A stretch of DNA of 24,727 nucleotides from assembly GCA_036394075.1 (NCBI GenBank), contig DASWFT010000249.1, positions 1-24,727 of the forward strand, in the 5' to 3' direction. This document shows positions 1 through 7,470 of the stretch, in pieces. The position numbers and the translations under genes were made by a program. Source of the DNA: JAWWPY01 sp036394075 (lineage in GTDB: Bacteria > Actinomycetota > Actinomycetes > Streptosporangiales > Streptosporangiaceae). The stretch's first letter is position 1; every line of letters begins with the position of its first letter. The notes beneath the pieces are model-generated. The model made no database searches. It was not told the DNA's origin and saw only the letters and a program-made list of their open reading frames with translations.

Positions 1-44
1 GTCAGCGCTACGCGGTGACGGCGGCGCGATCCGGGACAGCGCGG

Positions 45-256
45 TCAGTAGGGCACCGATGGGGTCACCGCTCCCGGGTGCCGCGCGGCCCACGCCGCTA
101 CCCTGTCGTTCCTGATCGCCTGCCAGAGAGTCGCGCACTCTCCCGAGTTCATGGGGTCACCGCTCCCGGGTGCCGCGCGGCCCACGCCGCGACCCTGTCG
201 TTCCTGATCGCCTGCCAGAGAGTCGCGCACTCTCCCGAGTTCAGGAGCACGACGCC
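45..256 (-). pseudogene. Remnant of an LCP (LytR-CpsA-Psr) gene 3' end, tail duplicated
   Basis: Read on the minus strand, this stretch encodes the last ~38 residues of an LCP protein closely matching the tail of the intact LCP gene at 2640-3803. Both contain LNSGECATLW, then AAWA, RHPGAVTP and a final Tyr before TGA (here at 47-45). The tail is present twice because of a 92-bp tandem duplication. The unit next to the VVLL codons (242-151) runs into an in-frame TGA right after AVTP, and the second unit continues in a shifted frame to the old stop. Upstream (257-400 in plus coordinates) I see no LCP catalytic motif, so only the tail survives. It is probably non-coding, although an open frame of 107 codons (368-45) does end with the second copy. 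It could be a recombination scar; see the matching LCP tail beyond the bi-domain gene. Confidence 0.7.
59..242. repeat. Tandem direct repeat, two 92-bp units
   Basis: Unit 1 is 59-150 and unit 2 is 151-242. Each begins ATGGGGTCACCG on the plus strand and ends CCCGAGTTC. By eye the only difference is T at 99 versus G at 191. The period of 92 is not a multiple of 3, so the duplication shifts the reading frame of the LCP tail it copies. The near identity of the units points to a recent event. Confidence 0.9.
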
Positions 257-508
257 CGCCCTCCGGCAGGTCGGGGCGGCGCGAGGCGCCCGAGGCCGCG
301 CTCACACGACGCCGCCGGCCCGCGGATGCTGGCCACGGGAGCAGTGCACCGGCGACGCCGACCAGCACGCTCAGTCACCCAAGAGACGATGATGACTACT
401 CAGAGTGCCTGACGTTGATAGCATTCGCTGTGTGTCGGAGGACTTGATCGGCTTGTTCTCAGCGCGACCGGCCGACGCCCGCCACTTCCCGCCTGAGGCA
501 GGGGTCGT
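257..508. other. Intergenic region upstream of the bi-domain oxidoreductase
   Basis: No convincing gene is seen here. The stretch 370-445 is less GC-rich than its surroundings and contains TTGATAGCAT at 415-424, a weak -10-like element, so it may hold the promoter of the rightward gene at 509. No -35 partner or clear operator could be made out. Open frames that cross this stretch are shadows of the LCP remnant or of the downstream gene. Confidence 0.3.
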
Positions 509-2869
509 GTGAAGCAGATCGTGCAGCCGCTCGCAGGGGGCCCGGCCGAGGTGCTCGACGTGCCACGGCCGGTCCCGGACGCGACCGAGGTGCTGGTGCG
601 CACCGTCGCGTCGGTGATCTCGCCTGGCACCGAGCGGGCAGTCACCGCGCTCGCCCGCTCCAGCCTGCTGGCCAAGGCACGGGCCCGGCCGGACCTGGTC
701 CGCCAGGTGGTGCGCGAGGCGCGCACCGAGGGCATCGCCACGGCCACGCGGACCGTCCGCAGCCGGCTCGCCGAGGATCTGCTGCTGGGGTATTCCGCGG
801 CCGGTCTCGTGGTCGAGGCCGGCGCCGCGGTCACCGGGCTGCGGCCGGGCCAGCTAGTGGCGACCGGCGGGGCGGGCAAGGCCAACCACGCCGAGTTCCA
901 GGCGGTGCCCGGCCTGCTTTGTGCAGCCGTCCCCGACGACGTGCCAGCCCAGGACGCCGCCTTCACCACGGTGGCCTCGATCGCGCTGCATGCGCTCCGG
1001 CTGGCTGAGGTGGGACCCGGATCGAAGATCGTTATGCTGGGTCTTGGGTTGATCGGGCAGCTCGCGGCGAGGCTGGCCATGGCATCCGGCTGCGACGTGG
1101 CAGGCATCGATCCGGTCGGCCACCGCCGCGAAGTCGCGGCCGCTTCCGGTGTGCTGGCCCTCGACGAGTGCGCCGAAGCCACCACCGACCAGGTGCTCAG
1201 CTGGTCACGCGGCCGGGGCGCGGACGCCGTGCTGGTCTGCGCGGCGGGCCGGTCGTCCGACGCGATGAAGCGGGTTCCCGCGCTGTGCCGCGACCGGGCC
1301 GCGGTCGTCGTCGCCGCGGACGTCGGCGTCCACCTGCGCCGGGCCCCGTTCTACGAACGCGAGCTCTCGCTGCGGTTCACCCGGTCCTACGGCCCGGGCC
1401 GCTACGAGCCTTCCTATGAGGCCTGGGGGGTGGACTACCCGGCCGGGCAGGTGCGCTGGACCGAGGGCCGCAACTTCGAGGCGGTGCTCGACCTGCTGGC
1501 GTCGGGCCGGCTGAAGGTGTCCGACCTGGTGACCCACTCCTACGACATCGCCGACGCCGCCGCGGCCTATCAGCTGATCGAGGAGCGCGGCACTCATTAC
1601 CTGGCCATCCGACTTACCTACCCGGCGGGAGCCGCCGCCGATGGCTACGTCCGCCTGCGTCCCGCGCCGCCGGTCAGCTGCTCGTCACCGGGGGTTGGCT
1701 GGGCCGGGGCCGGCGCGTTCACCAGGACGTTCCTGCCGGCCTTCCGTGCCGCCGGCTTCGACCATTTCGTGGCGGTGGCCTCGGCCAGCGGCCTGTCCGC
1801 CGTGCGGGCCGCCGTCAGCTACGGCTTCGAGAAGGCGGTGCCCGGCGCGGACGCGGTGATCGGTGACCCGGACGTCAAGGTCGTCGTCATCGCCACCCCG
1901 CACGACACGCATGCCGACCTGGCGGCGCGGGCGCTCCGGGCGGGACAGCACGTGTGGTGCGCGAAACCGCTCGCGCTGACCACCGGCGAACTCGACGCGG
2001 TGGAAGCTGCCTGGCGGGAGTCGGGGCGTCAGCTCGCGGTCGGCTTCAACCGGCGCTGGTCTCCCGCCGTGCTGGCCGCGCGGCGCGTCCTCGACGGCGT
2101 AACCGGGCCCAAGCTGGTCATGTATCGGGCCACCGCGAGCCGGGTGCCGGACTATCACTGGTATCGGGATCGGCGGCAGGGCGGCCGACTGCTGGGTGAA
2201 GTATGCCATTTCGTCGACACCGCGGCGGCTCTTGTCGGCGCCCCGATCGAGGACGTCGCTGGCCTGCCCGGCGGGTGCGGGCTGGGAGTGCAGCCTGGCG
2301 ACGGCGTCGTGATCTCGCTGCGCTTTGCGGACGGCTCGCTCGCCGCCATCGCCTACGGCAGCGTCTCGGCGGCGGCCGGGAAGGAGTGGATCGAGGTCCA
2401 CGCCGGGCCGCACCGGGTGGTCATCAACGACTTCCGCGCCGCAGAAGCCGACGGGAAGACGCTATGGAAGGGCCCTCAGGACATGGGGCATCGCGCGTGT
2501 GCCGCTGCCTTCCGGAGGGCGGTGGCGGGTGAGGCGGCGATGCCGACCGAGGACTTGCTGGCCACGATGCGTGTCACGCTCCAGGCCGCCGCAGGGGCGG
2601 TCATGGCTGATCAGTCCCTCGGCAGGCCGGGCACCGCCGTCAGTACGTTACGGGTGGGGTCACGGCGCCTGGGTGCCGCATCGCCCACGCGGCGACCGAG
2701 TCGTTCTGCACCGCATGCCACAGCGTCGCGCACTCCCCCGAGTTCAGGAGCACGACGCTCTGCTCGCCACGCCAGCCGAGTCCGCTCCACGGCGCGGTCA
2801 GGAAACTCACATCACTGCTGCGCAGCCTGCTCAACTGCAGCGCCAGCGTGCGCATCGCAGAGTTGGTGA
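509..2869 (+). CDS. Bi-domain oxidoreductase: MDR dehydrogenase fused to Gfo/Idh/MocA
   Basis: The N-terminal half (residues 1-370) is a medium-chain dehydrogenase/reductase fold without an obvious catalytic zinc set. It starts MKQIVQPL, has SPGTER at 38-43 and the nucleotide-binding GLGLIG at 178-183. The C-terminal half (about 390-714) is a Gfo/Idh/MocA oxidoreductase with a Rossmann loop near 397-403, VGFNRRW at 511-517 and GEVCHF at 563-568. The EKP motif reads AKP (485-487), keeping the Lys. Proteins of this design occur in polysaccharide clusters and are thought to act on nucleotide- or lipid-linked sugars, but the substrate is unknown. The GTG start at 509 follows a GAGGCAGGGG stretch and matches the family N-terminus. 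Family-like sequence ends near residue 714 (about 2650). The last ~72 codons run antisense through the LCP gene and look like read-through, so the native stop may have been lost. Confidence 0.85.
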   Translation: MKQIVQPLAGGPAEVLDVPRPVPDATEVLVRTVASVISPGTERAVTALARSSLLAKARARPDLVRQVVREARTEGIATATRTVRSRLAEDLLLGYSAAGLVVEAGAAVTGLRPGQLVATGGAGKANHAEFQAVPGLLCAAVPDDVPAQDAAFTTVASIALHALRLAEVGPGSKIVMLGLGLIGQLAARLAMASGCDVAGIDPVGHRREVAAASGVLALDECAEATTDQVLSWSRGRGADAVLVCAAGRSSDAMKRVPALCRDRAAVVVAADVGVHLRRAPFYERELSLRFTRSYGPGRYEPSYEAWGVDYPAGQVRWTEGRNFEAVLDLLASGRLKVSDLVTHSYDIADAAAAYQLIEERGTHYLAIRLTYPAGAAADGYVRLRPAPPVSCSSPGVGWAGAGAFTRTFLPAFRAAGFDHFVAVASASGLSAVRAAVSYGFEKAVPGADAVIGDPDVKVVVIATPHDTHADLAARALRAGQHVWCAKPLALTTGELDAVEAAWRESGRQLAVGFNRRWSPAVLAARRVLDGVTGPKLVMYRATASRVPDYHWYRDRRQGGRLLGEVCHFVDTAAALVGAPIEDVAGLPGGCGLGVQPGDGVVISLRFADGSLAAIAYGSVSAAAGKEWIEVHAGPHRVVINDFRAAEADGKTLWKGPQDMGHRACAAAFRRAVAGEAAMPTEDLLATMRVTLQAAAGAVMADQSLGRPGTAVSTLRVGSRRLGAASPTRRPSRSAPHATASRTPPSSGARRSARHASRVRSTARSGNSHHCCAACSTAAPACASQSW

Positions 2870-3803
2870 ACGTACTGTCCACACTCAGCGCGCCGGTGAA
2901 CGCGTCGATGAGGTGATACATCTCGATAGGGTTGCTCAGGACGCCCGCTGAGGCCACGCGGGTGAGGATCGCGCGTATCAGGTTCTGCTGCCGCTGGATC
3001 CGGCTCAGGTCACCCAGCGGCAGGCCGTCGCGCTGCCGCACGAAAGCCATGGCGCTGGCCGCTGTCAGGTCGTTGAGTCCCTGCCGGAAATTCACGCTTC
3101 CGCTGCTGGTCGGTCGCGCCACTTGAACGTCGACCCCGCCGAGCGCCCGCACCAGGCTCTCGAAACCTCGGAAATCGATGACCGCATAGTGATTGATGAA
3201 CACGTCGGTGAGGTGCTCGACAGTCCTGATCATCAGGGATGGGCCACCGAGCGAAAAGGCGGCGTTGATCTTCATTATGCCATGACCAGGCACATCGACC
3301 CAGGAATCGCGCGGAATCGAAATGAACGCGGCTCGCTTCCGGTCCGCGCTGATATGCACCAGCATGAGGACGTCGCTGCGTTGTTCGCCAGGCTGGAACG
3401 GCAGCTGCTGTCCATTGCTGCCCGTTGTCTGCTCATTCGACCGAAGGTCAGATCCGGCGAGAAGGATAGTCATGCTACTCCGGGTCGCCGCGGGCATTAT
3501 GGGCCGGCTCGACCTGGCGAGGCCCTGAAACACGTGCGGGATGCGCCGGACATTTCCGGTCAGCTGATTGGTGACGAGGTAGATGCCCCCGACGGCCCCG
3601 ACGAACACGGCCAGAACCGACACAATGGAAATGATCGCGGCGCGCCTGCCGCGTCTGCGTCGCCTGTCACCGCGATCGGGCTGCGGATCTGCGGGGTCCT
3701 GCCCCTTCGCGGAGTACTCGGGCTGACTTGGATCCGCGGGGTCCTGCCCGTCCGCGGAGTACTCGGGCTGGTCTGGGCCGTGTGCCTCGTGAGTGCCGGG
3801 CAT
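2640..3803 (-). CDS. LCP (LytR-CpsA-Psr) family glycopolymer transferase
   Basis: LCP enzymes move undecaprenyl-linked glycopolymers onto peptidoglycan outside the membrane. This 387-residue protein has a cytoplasmic head rich in Pro, Asp and Gln (1-54), a basic stop-transfer patch (RRRRRGRR, 47-54), one membrane helix (about 55-77) and an extracellular LCP domain (about 110-300). Family residues are visible: GSDLR at 117-121, QRSDVLML at 141-148, IPRDSWVDVPGHG at 163-175, KINAAFSLGG at 178-187 and VRQRDGLP with DLSRIQRQQ at 255-273. A tail with LNSGECATLW follows, and a copy of it is found at 45-256. The ATG start has GAGGGGGT about 10 bases upstream. The gene lies downstream of the aminotransferase after a 228-bp gap and probably has its own promoter. 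In this locus its likely role is anchoring the polymer to the wall. Confidence 0.93.
   Translation of the reverse strand: MPGTHEAHGPDQPEYSADGQDPADPSQPEYSAKGQDPADPQPDRGDRRRRRGRRAAIISIVSVLAVFVGAVGGIYLVTNQLTGNVRRIPHVFQGLARSSRPIMPAATRSSMTILLAGSDLRSNEQTTGSNGQQLPFQPGEQRSDVLMLVHISADRKRAAFISIPRDSWVDVPGHGIMKINAAFSLGGPSLMIRTVEHLTDVFINHYAVIDFRGFESLVRALGGVDVQVARPTSSGSVNFRQGLNDLTAASAMAFVRQRDGLPLGDLSRIQRQQNLIRAILTRVASAGVLSNPIEMYHLIDAFTGALSVDSTFTNSAMRTLALQLSRLRSSDVSFLTAPWSGLGWRGEQSVVLLNSGECATLWHAVQNDSVAAWAMRHPGAVTPPVTY
3685..3770 (-). repeat. 45-bp tandem repeat coding for the LCP cytoplasmic head
   Basis: CGGAGTACTCGGGCTG occurs at 3710 and again at 3755, a period of 45 bases. On the minus strand the two units code for QPEYSADGQDPADPS and QPEYSAKGQDPADP. 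The period is a multiple of 3, so the head can change length without a frameshift. Confidence 0.85.
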
Positions 3804-4031
3804 CTTCGCTTACCCCCTCGTGTCTGACCGTCGTGAACTCAGCAGGGTGACCCTCCCCCGTTGCCCCGGTCGAATCATGTAGATGACAAATCGTGTTGGT
3901 TCGATTACAAAATGTAAGGTACCCCGGACGGGAACTCTGACGCATGCGGGCTGCCCGTCCCGAAGCCGACGGCCCGGGCTGGCTGGTGCCGGTCGGGTCA
4001 CCTGGACGCCCAAGCGCTTGTTTCGCCTCAG
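3804..4031 (-). promoter_or_regulatory. Gap with AT-rich patch, probable LCP gene promoter region
   Basis: This gap lies between two leftward genes. Positions 3881-3922 are strikingly AT-rich for this genome. On the minus strand the patch includes TTGTAATCG and TTGTCATCTACATGAT, which offer -35 and -10-like words, although no pair with ideal spacing is obvious. I infer a promoter for the LCP gene. No terminator hairpin was found after the aminotransferase stop. Confidence 0.35.
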
Positions 4032-5195
4032 TCACCCGAGGGCTTCCCGAACGCAGGACACGATCCGGTCGATATCGTCGCCGCTCAATCCCGGGTGCAC
4101 GGGCAGCGAGAGGACCTGCCGTGCCGCTCGGGCGGCCCGGGGCGTCTCGTCGCGTGCCACCTGTGGATTGTCCCGGTAACAGGGATAGTCGTAGACAAGC
4201 TTCGGGTAGTAAGCCCTGGCGTCGATTCCCGCGACGTTCAGGCATGAACTCAGCTGGTCCCGGTCCACGCGGGCGTCCGGGGTCACTTGGACCGTGTACT
4301 GGTGCCAGGCATGGAGCCGGCCGGCGGGCACCGAGGGAAGCACCAAGCCACAGAGGCCGGCGAGGCCGGCTGACAGCAAGGCCGCGTTGCGATTCCTGGT
4401 TGCGGCCAGGCCAGGAAGCCTGGCCAGTTGTGTGGTCGCGATCGCAGCCTGCAGGTCGGTCAGCCGGTAGTTGTAGCCCGGCATCGAATACTCATACCGC
4501 TCACGCATGCCATGGTTGCGCAGCAACCGGAGCCGGACGGCGATCCCGTCGTCGTCGGTCGTCACGATCCCGCCCTCGCCGCAGGTGATGTTCTTCGTCG
4601 CGTACAGGGAGAATGCGGCGGTGCCGAACGAGCCGACCGAAGCCTGCGCCACCCTCGCGCCCGGTGCCTGCGCGGCATCCTCGATGATCACCAGCTCGTG
4701 CACGCGTGCGATGTCGCGGATCTGCGACATCGCAGCGGGCAGGCCGTAGAGGTGAACCGGCATGAGCACCCTGGTCCGCGGCGTCACCAGCCTGGCCACC
4801 AGCGACGGATCGAGCGTCAGGTCGTCGCCAATATCGGCGAACCTGGCCGTCGCGCCGACCTCCAGGATGGCGTTGAGAGTGGCCACGAACGTCAGGGGTG
4901 CGGTGATCACCTCATCACCTGGGCCGACGCGGTGCGCCCGCAGCGCTGCCACCAGAGCGGCCGTCCCGCTGCTCACCGCGACCGCATGTGCGGCCTCATG
5001 CGTGCGGGCGAACGAGCGCTCCAGTTCCGCAACCCGCTCGCCGCCAGCCAGATTGCCGGACCGCAGCACGCCAAGCACCGCCTCCTGCTCCTCGGTGCCC
5101 ATCACCACCTTGGCGAGCGGAATGCGCCGCGACTGACGCGACCGGCCCGTTTCGATCACGGCGGCGGGGCGGGCAACCGAGGCGCACGACGCCAT
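4032..5195 (-). CDS. DegT/DnrJ/EryC1/StrS-family sugar aminotransferase
   Basis: This is a PLP-dependent transaminase acting on keto-sugar nucleotides. Visible family features are SSGTAAL at 75-81, GDEVITAPLTFVAT near 93-106, the cofactor-binding Asp in IEDAAQAPGA (D173) and the Schiff-base Lys in YATKNITCGEGG (K201). RNHG and GYNYRLTDLQAAI follow. The length of 387 is normal. Two starts are possible. ATG at 5195 has a GGGGGG stretch 6 bases upstream. GTG at 5159 overlaps the phosphatase stop as GTGA and removes 12 residues that precede the family's usual beginning. It is the last member of a tightly coupled set with the phosphatase and kinase. A second DegT domain lies in the fusion at 9342-11186. 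Which of the two makes the 4-amino and which the 3-amino sugar cannot be told from the motifs. Confidence 0.93.
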   Translation of the reverse strand: MASCASVARPAAVIETGRSRQSRRIPLAKVVMGTEEQEAVLGVLRSGNLAGGERVAELERSFARTHEAAHAVAVSSGTAALVAALRAHRVGPGDEVITAPLTFVATLNAILEVGATARFADIGDDLTLDPSLVARLVTPRTRVLMPVHLYGLPAAMSQIRDIARVHELVIIEDAAQAPGARVAQASVGSFGTAAFSLYATKNITCGEGGIVTTDDDGIAVRLRLLRNHGMRERYEYSMPGYNYRLTDLQAAIATTQLARLPGLAATRNRNAALLSAGLAGLCGLVLPSVPAGRLHAWHQYTVQVTPDARVDRDQLSSCLNVAGIDARAYYPKLVYDYPCYRDNPQVARDETPRAARAARQVLSLPVHPGLSGDDIDRIVSCVREALG

Positions 5196-5866
5196 CTGCG
5201 GCCCCCCGTCACTGGAAAGCGGTCAACGTCGCCGACGTGCGCGCCGGCCAGTCCCACTGGCCGCTGCGCGAAGGCCGCCGGCGCGCCGCACAGCGCATCA
5301 AGGACATCACGCACCGCACCCTGGATGACGCGGGCACAGCTGACGAAGGCCGCGCTGGTCGCGGCGGGGTCGGCGATCTCATCCTCGGTGGGGTCAACGT
5401 ATGGAACCCGGCCGCGCTGCCGCGCTATCCCGGCGACCACGCTCCGCGCCCGGCCAACCGGGTCACCATCGGTATCCGGTGCCAGGGTGCAGGCGGCCAG
5501 GCGCGGGAATTCGCGGATCAGGAAGATCCGCCGCGAGACACGGGGCCTCATCGCCACCACCTGGTCCCGATGCTCCCGGCCAGCGGTCAGGATGAGGTCC
5601 GCCCTGTCGATGTCCGACACGGTGAGCGCGTGGCTGACGAAGCCGTCCCCGCTAACGCCGATCTGGCGCAGGGCGTCCGCGGTGTAAGGGTGGAGCGCAG
5701 ACCCATGGAGGCCCGCGGTTCCGGCGCTAGCCACATGGAAACGTGCCGCGCTGGCGCCGAGCCTCACGTGCAGGCCCGCCACGCTGGCCCGCTCGGCGAT
5801 TACTGACCGGCAGGCATTCGCCGTGCAGACGAACAGGATGCAAAAGCGCTCCGCGCCGGGACTCAA
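5156..5866 (-). CDS. Low-molecular-weight protein tyrosine phosphatase (Wzb-like)
   Basis: This cytoplasmic phosphatase most likely removes phosphate from the tyrosine cluster of the adjacent BY-kinase. The CX5R loop is VCTANACRS with nucleophile C14 and R20. The general-acid loop is IADPAAT with D166-P167. The usual Gly of the loop (CxGN) is Ala here. The start is TTG at 5866, sharing TTGA with the kinase stop (5863-5866), which indicates translational coupling. The family core ends near residue 195. The last ~40 residues are Arg/Pro-rich, and the final 13 codons overlap the aminotransferase start, so the tail is probably not functional. The kinase-phosphatase pair is a standard chain-length and export control module of Wzx/Wzy loci. 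Confidence 0.9.
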   Translation of the reverse strand: MSPGAERFCILFVCTANACRSVIAERASVAGLHVRLGASAARFHVASAGTAGLHGSALHPYTADALRQIGVSGDGFVSHALTVSDIDRADLILTAGREHRDQVVAMRPRVSRRIFLIREFPRLAACTLAPDTDGDPVGRARSVVAGIARQRGRVPYVDPTEDEIADPAATSAAFVSCARVIQGAVRDVLDALCGAPAAFAQRPVGLAGAHVGDVDRFPVTGGRRWRRAPRLPAPPP

Positions 5867-7323
5867 GGCATTGCCGCGGGGCTCGGCTGGGCTGGCTGGG
5901 CCGGCTGGGCCGGCGCGTCGTCGGGTGGCAGGCCGCCGCCGCTCAGGGGGTCGCCAGGCGCCGCCTGATACCGCCGGTATCCATAGCCGTAGTCGGGATC
6001 CCGGCGCCCGGCCGGTGTCATGCTCAGGACGCTGCCCAGGACGGGAGTGCCCACGGCATCCAGGGCCTCAATGGTCCGGCGCACCTGGTCGACCCGCGTC
6101 CGCCCGTACCGGCACAAAAGGATGGCACCGTCGCACACGGGCGCGGCGGCCAGGGTGTCCGCGAACGGCAGGACGGGCGGAAGGTCGACGAGCACCACGT
6201 CGTATTCGGCCCGGAACCGCTCGATCAGCTCACCCATCCGCCGGGAGCCGAGCAGGTCGCTGGGATTCGGGGCCGACGACCCGCTGGTGAGAACCGTGAA
6301 CAGGCCGTCGCCCCAGTCCTGAATCGCGTCGCCGACGTCCGCCGTGCCAACGAGGACGCTCGTCAGCCCAGCCCCATTAGGCAGGCCGAGGTACGCGGAT
6401 GTCCGCGGCCGCCGCAGGTCGGCCTCGATCAGGATGACCCGCTTGGCGGACCGGGCCAGGGTGATCGCCAGGTTGCAGACGGTCGAGCTCTTGCCCTCCT
6501 CGGGAAGGGCGCTCGTGAACAGCAGCACCTTGTGCGGCAGGTCAACGTCGATGAACCGCAGGTTCGTGCCGATCTTGCGGAATGCCTCGACCCGGCGGCC
6601 GTGCGCTGCGCGGGGTTCGACCAGCGGAAACTTGCGGGCGTGGCTGTCGAACGGGATGGCGCCGATGACCGGCTTGCCATTGGTCGACTCAGCCAGCTGG
6701 GTGACCGACTTGATCGTGGTGTCGAGCGAGCGCCGGGCCGCCGCCAGCCCGATTCCCAGGAGCAGGCCAAGGCCGAGCGCAATGCCGACATTCTTCACGG
6801 GCTTCGGCGACACCGCCGACACGGGCAGCTCGGCAGGAGCCACGACGGTGACATGAGTCGTCGGCGCCCCCCCGCCCGGCGGGCGCTCAAGCAAGGAGAC
6901 GACATTGACGAATTCGCTGCCGACGGCGCGGGCGATTCGTTGCGCCCGGCGCGCCGACGCATCGGTCACCGTCGCCGTGACCAGCACCGTCTGCGGGATC
7001 GGATGGGAGCTGATCTCAGCGGACAACTCGCCCGGCGACATGGGCAGGCGGAGTTCGCGGACGACATACCCGGCCAGCAGGGGGCCGGTGAGCAGGTCGG
7101 CGAATGACTGCACCTCCTGCTGCGAGAGTAGAGAGCCCTCGTACGCACTGGCCGGGTCGTTGGCCGCCTTGGCCTGGGCGGCCACGTAGAACGTCACGCT
7201 TGAGGAATAAAGCGGCGTCATCCGGGCCGTGAATGCCGCGCTGCCGCCGGCTGCGAGCACCGTGACAAGGGCAATCAACTTCCAGTGATCCCGCAGCAAA
7301 TGGAAGAAATTACGCAGATCCAC
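5863..7323 (-). CDS. Wzz/BY-kinase fusion (polysaccharide co-polymerase with tyrosine kinase)
   Basis: This inner-membrane protein controls polysaccharide chain length. The Wzz-like part has a helix at about 16-33, an extracellular region and a second helix at about 178-196. The C-terminal cytoplasmic kinase has Walker A SALPEEGKSS (271-280), Walker A' VILIEADLRRP (296-306) and Walker B VVLVDLPPV (376-384). The tyrosine cluster is Y445, Y447, Y449 and Y452 (DYGYGYRRY). A Pro/Ala/Gln tail with PAQ repeats follows. At 486 residues it is the single-chain form usual in actinobacteria, rather than the split CpsC/CpsD pair. The start is GTG at 7323 with a weak GGGGG stretch about 12 bases upstream. 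It heads the leftward operon, with the phosphatase following by a 4-base overlap, and is divergent from the dehydratase gene. Confidence 0.94.
   Translation of the reverse strand: MDLRNFFHLLRDHWKLIALVTVLAAGGSAAFTARMTPLYSSSVTFYVAAQAKAANDPASAYEGSLLSQQEVQSFADLLTGPLLAGYVVRELRLPMSPGELSAEISSHPIPQTVLVTATVTDASARRAQRIARAVGSEFVNVVSLLERPPGGGAPTTHVTVVAPAELPVSAVSPKPVKNVGIALGLGLLLGIGLAAARRSLDTTIKSVTQLAESTNGKPVIGAIPFDSHARKFPLVEPRAAHGRRVEAFRKIGTNLRFIDVDLPHKVLLFTSALPEEGKSSTVCNLAITLARSAKRVILIEADLRRPRTSAYLGLPNGAGLTSVLVGTADVGDAIQDWGDGLFTVLTSGSSAPNPSDLLGSRRMGELIERFRAEYDVVLVDLPPVLPFADTLAAAPVCDGAILLCRYGRTRVDQVRRTIEALDAVGTPVLGSVLSMTPAGRRDPDYGYGYRRYQAAPGDPLSGGGLPPDDAPAQPAQPAQPSPAAMP
5881..5916. repeat. Short GGCTGGGC-type tandem repeat in the kinase tail
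   Basis: Imperfect 9-base units of GGCTGGGCC type code on the minus strand for the PAQPAQPAQP end of the BY-kinase. The unit length keeps frame, so slippage would only change tail length. Confidence 0.6.
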
Positions 7324-7470
7324 GGCAGCCCGGCCCCCATGTCGGCAATATCACACACTGATGACGAGATGTGTCTTCCCAATCACAGAGGGTAATACAT
7401 AGCCGGGGCCGAGGAGCTGGCGGGACGGGGCCCAGCGCCATTGCGGCGCTGGCCGGGGACGGGGGATCGG
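7324..7470. promoter_or_regulatory. Divergent promoter region of kinase and dehydratase operons
   Basis: The two main biosynthetic blocks diverge here. The middle (7345-7400) is AT-richer than its surroundings and has GGTAATACAT on the plus strand (7391-7400) and GATATT on the minus strand, both -10-like. Pairing with -35 elements is uncertain. A perfect 8-bp hairpin (7432-7452) lies in the dehydratase leader. Confidence 0.4.
7432..7452 (+). promoter_or_regulatory. Leader hairpin upstream of the dehydratase start
   Basis: CCAGCGCC (7432-7439), the loop ATTGC and GGCGCTGG (7445-7452) form a perfect 8-bp stem. The TTG at 7441 falls in the loop and the GTG at 7471 lies after the stem behind GACGGGGGATCGG. 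This favours 7471 as the true start and puts the hairpin in the 5' leader. Confidence 0.45.

Noticed and set aside
59..242. CRISPR or transposon-end interpretation of the repeat
   Set aside because: There are only two adjacent units without spacers, and the sequence is coding-derived LCP tail.
15..392. Open plus-strand frame of 125 codons over the left-end repeat
   Set aside because: It is the antisense of the LCP remnant, is Arg/Pro-rich and has no family resemblance.
400..1185. Minus-strand frame of 261 codons
   Set aside because: Antisense of the MDR half of the bi-domain gene; Ser/Ala/Arg/Thr-rich composition typical of shadow frames in high-GC DNA.
4428..5687. Plus-strand frame of 419 codons
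   Set aside because: Antisense across the aminotransferase and phosphatase genes, no recognisable motif.
5743..7107. Plus-strand frame of 454 codons
   Set aside because: Antisense of the Wzz/BY-kinase; Arg/Gly/Gln-rich with no domain.
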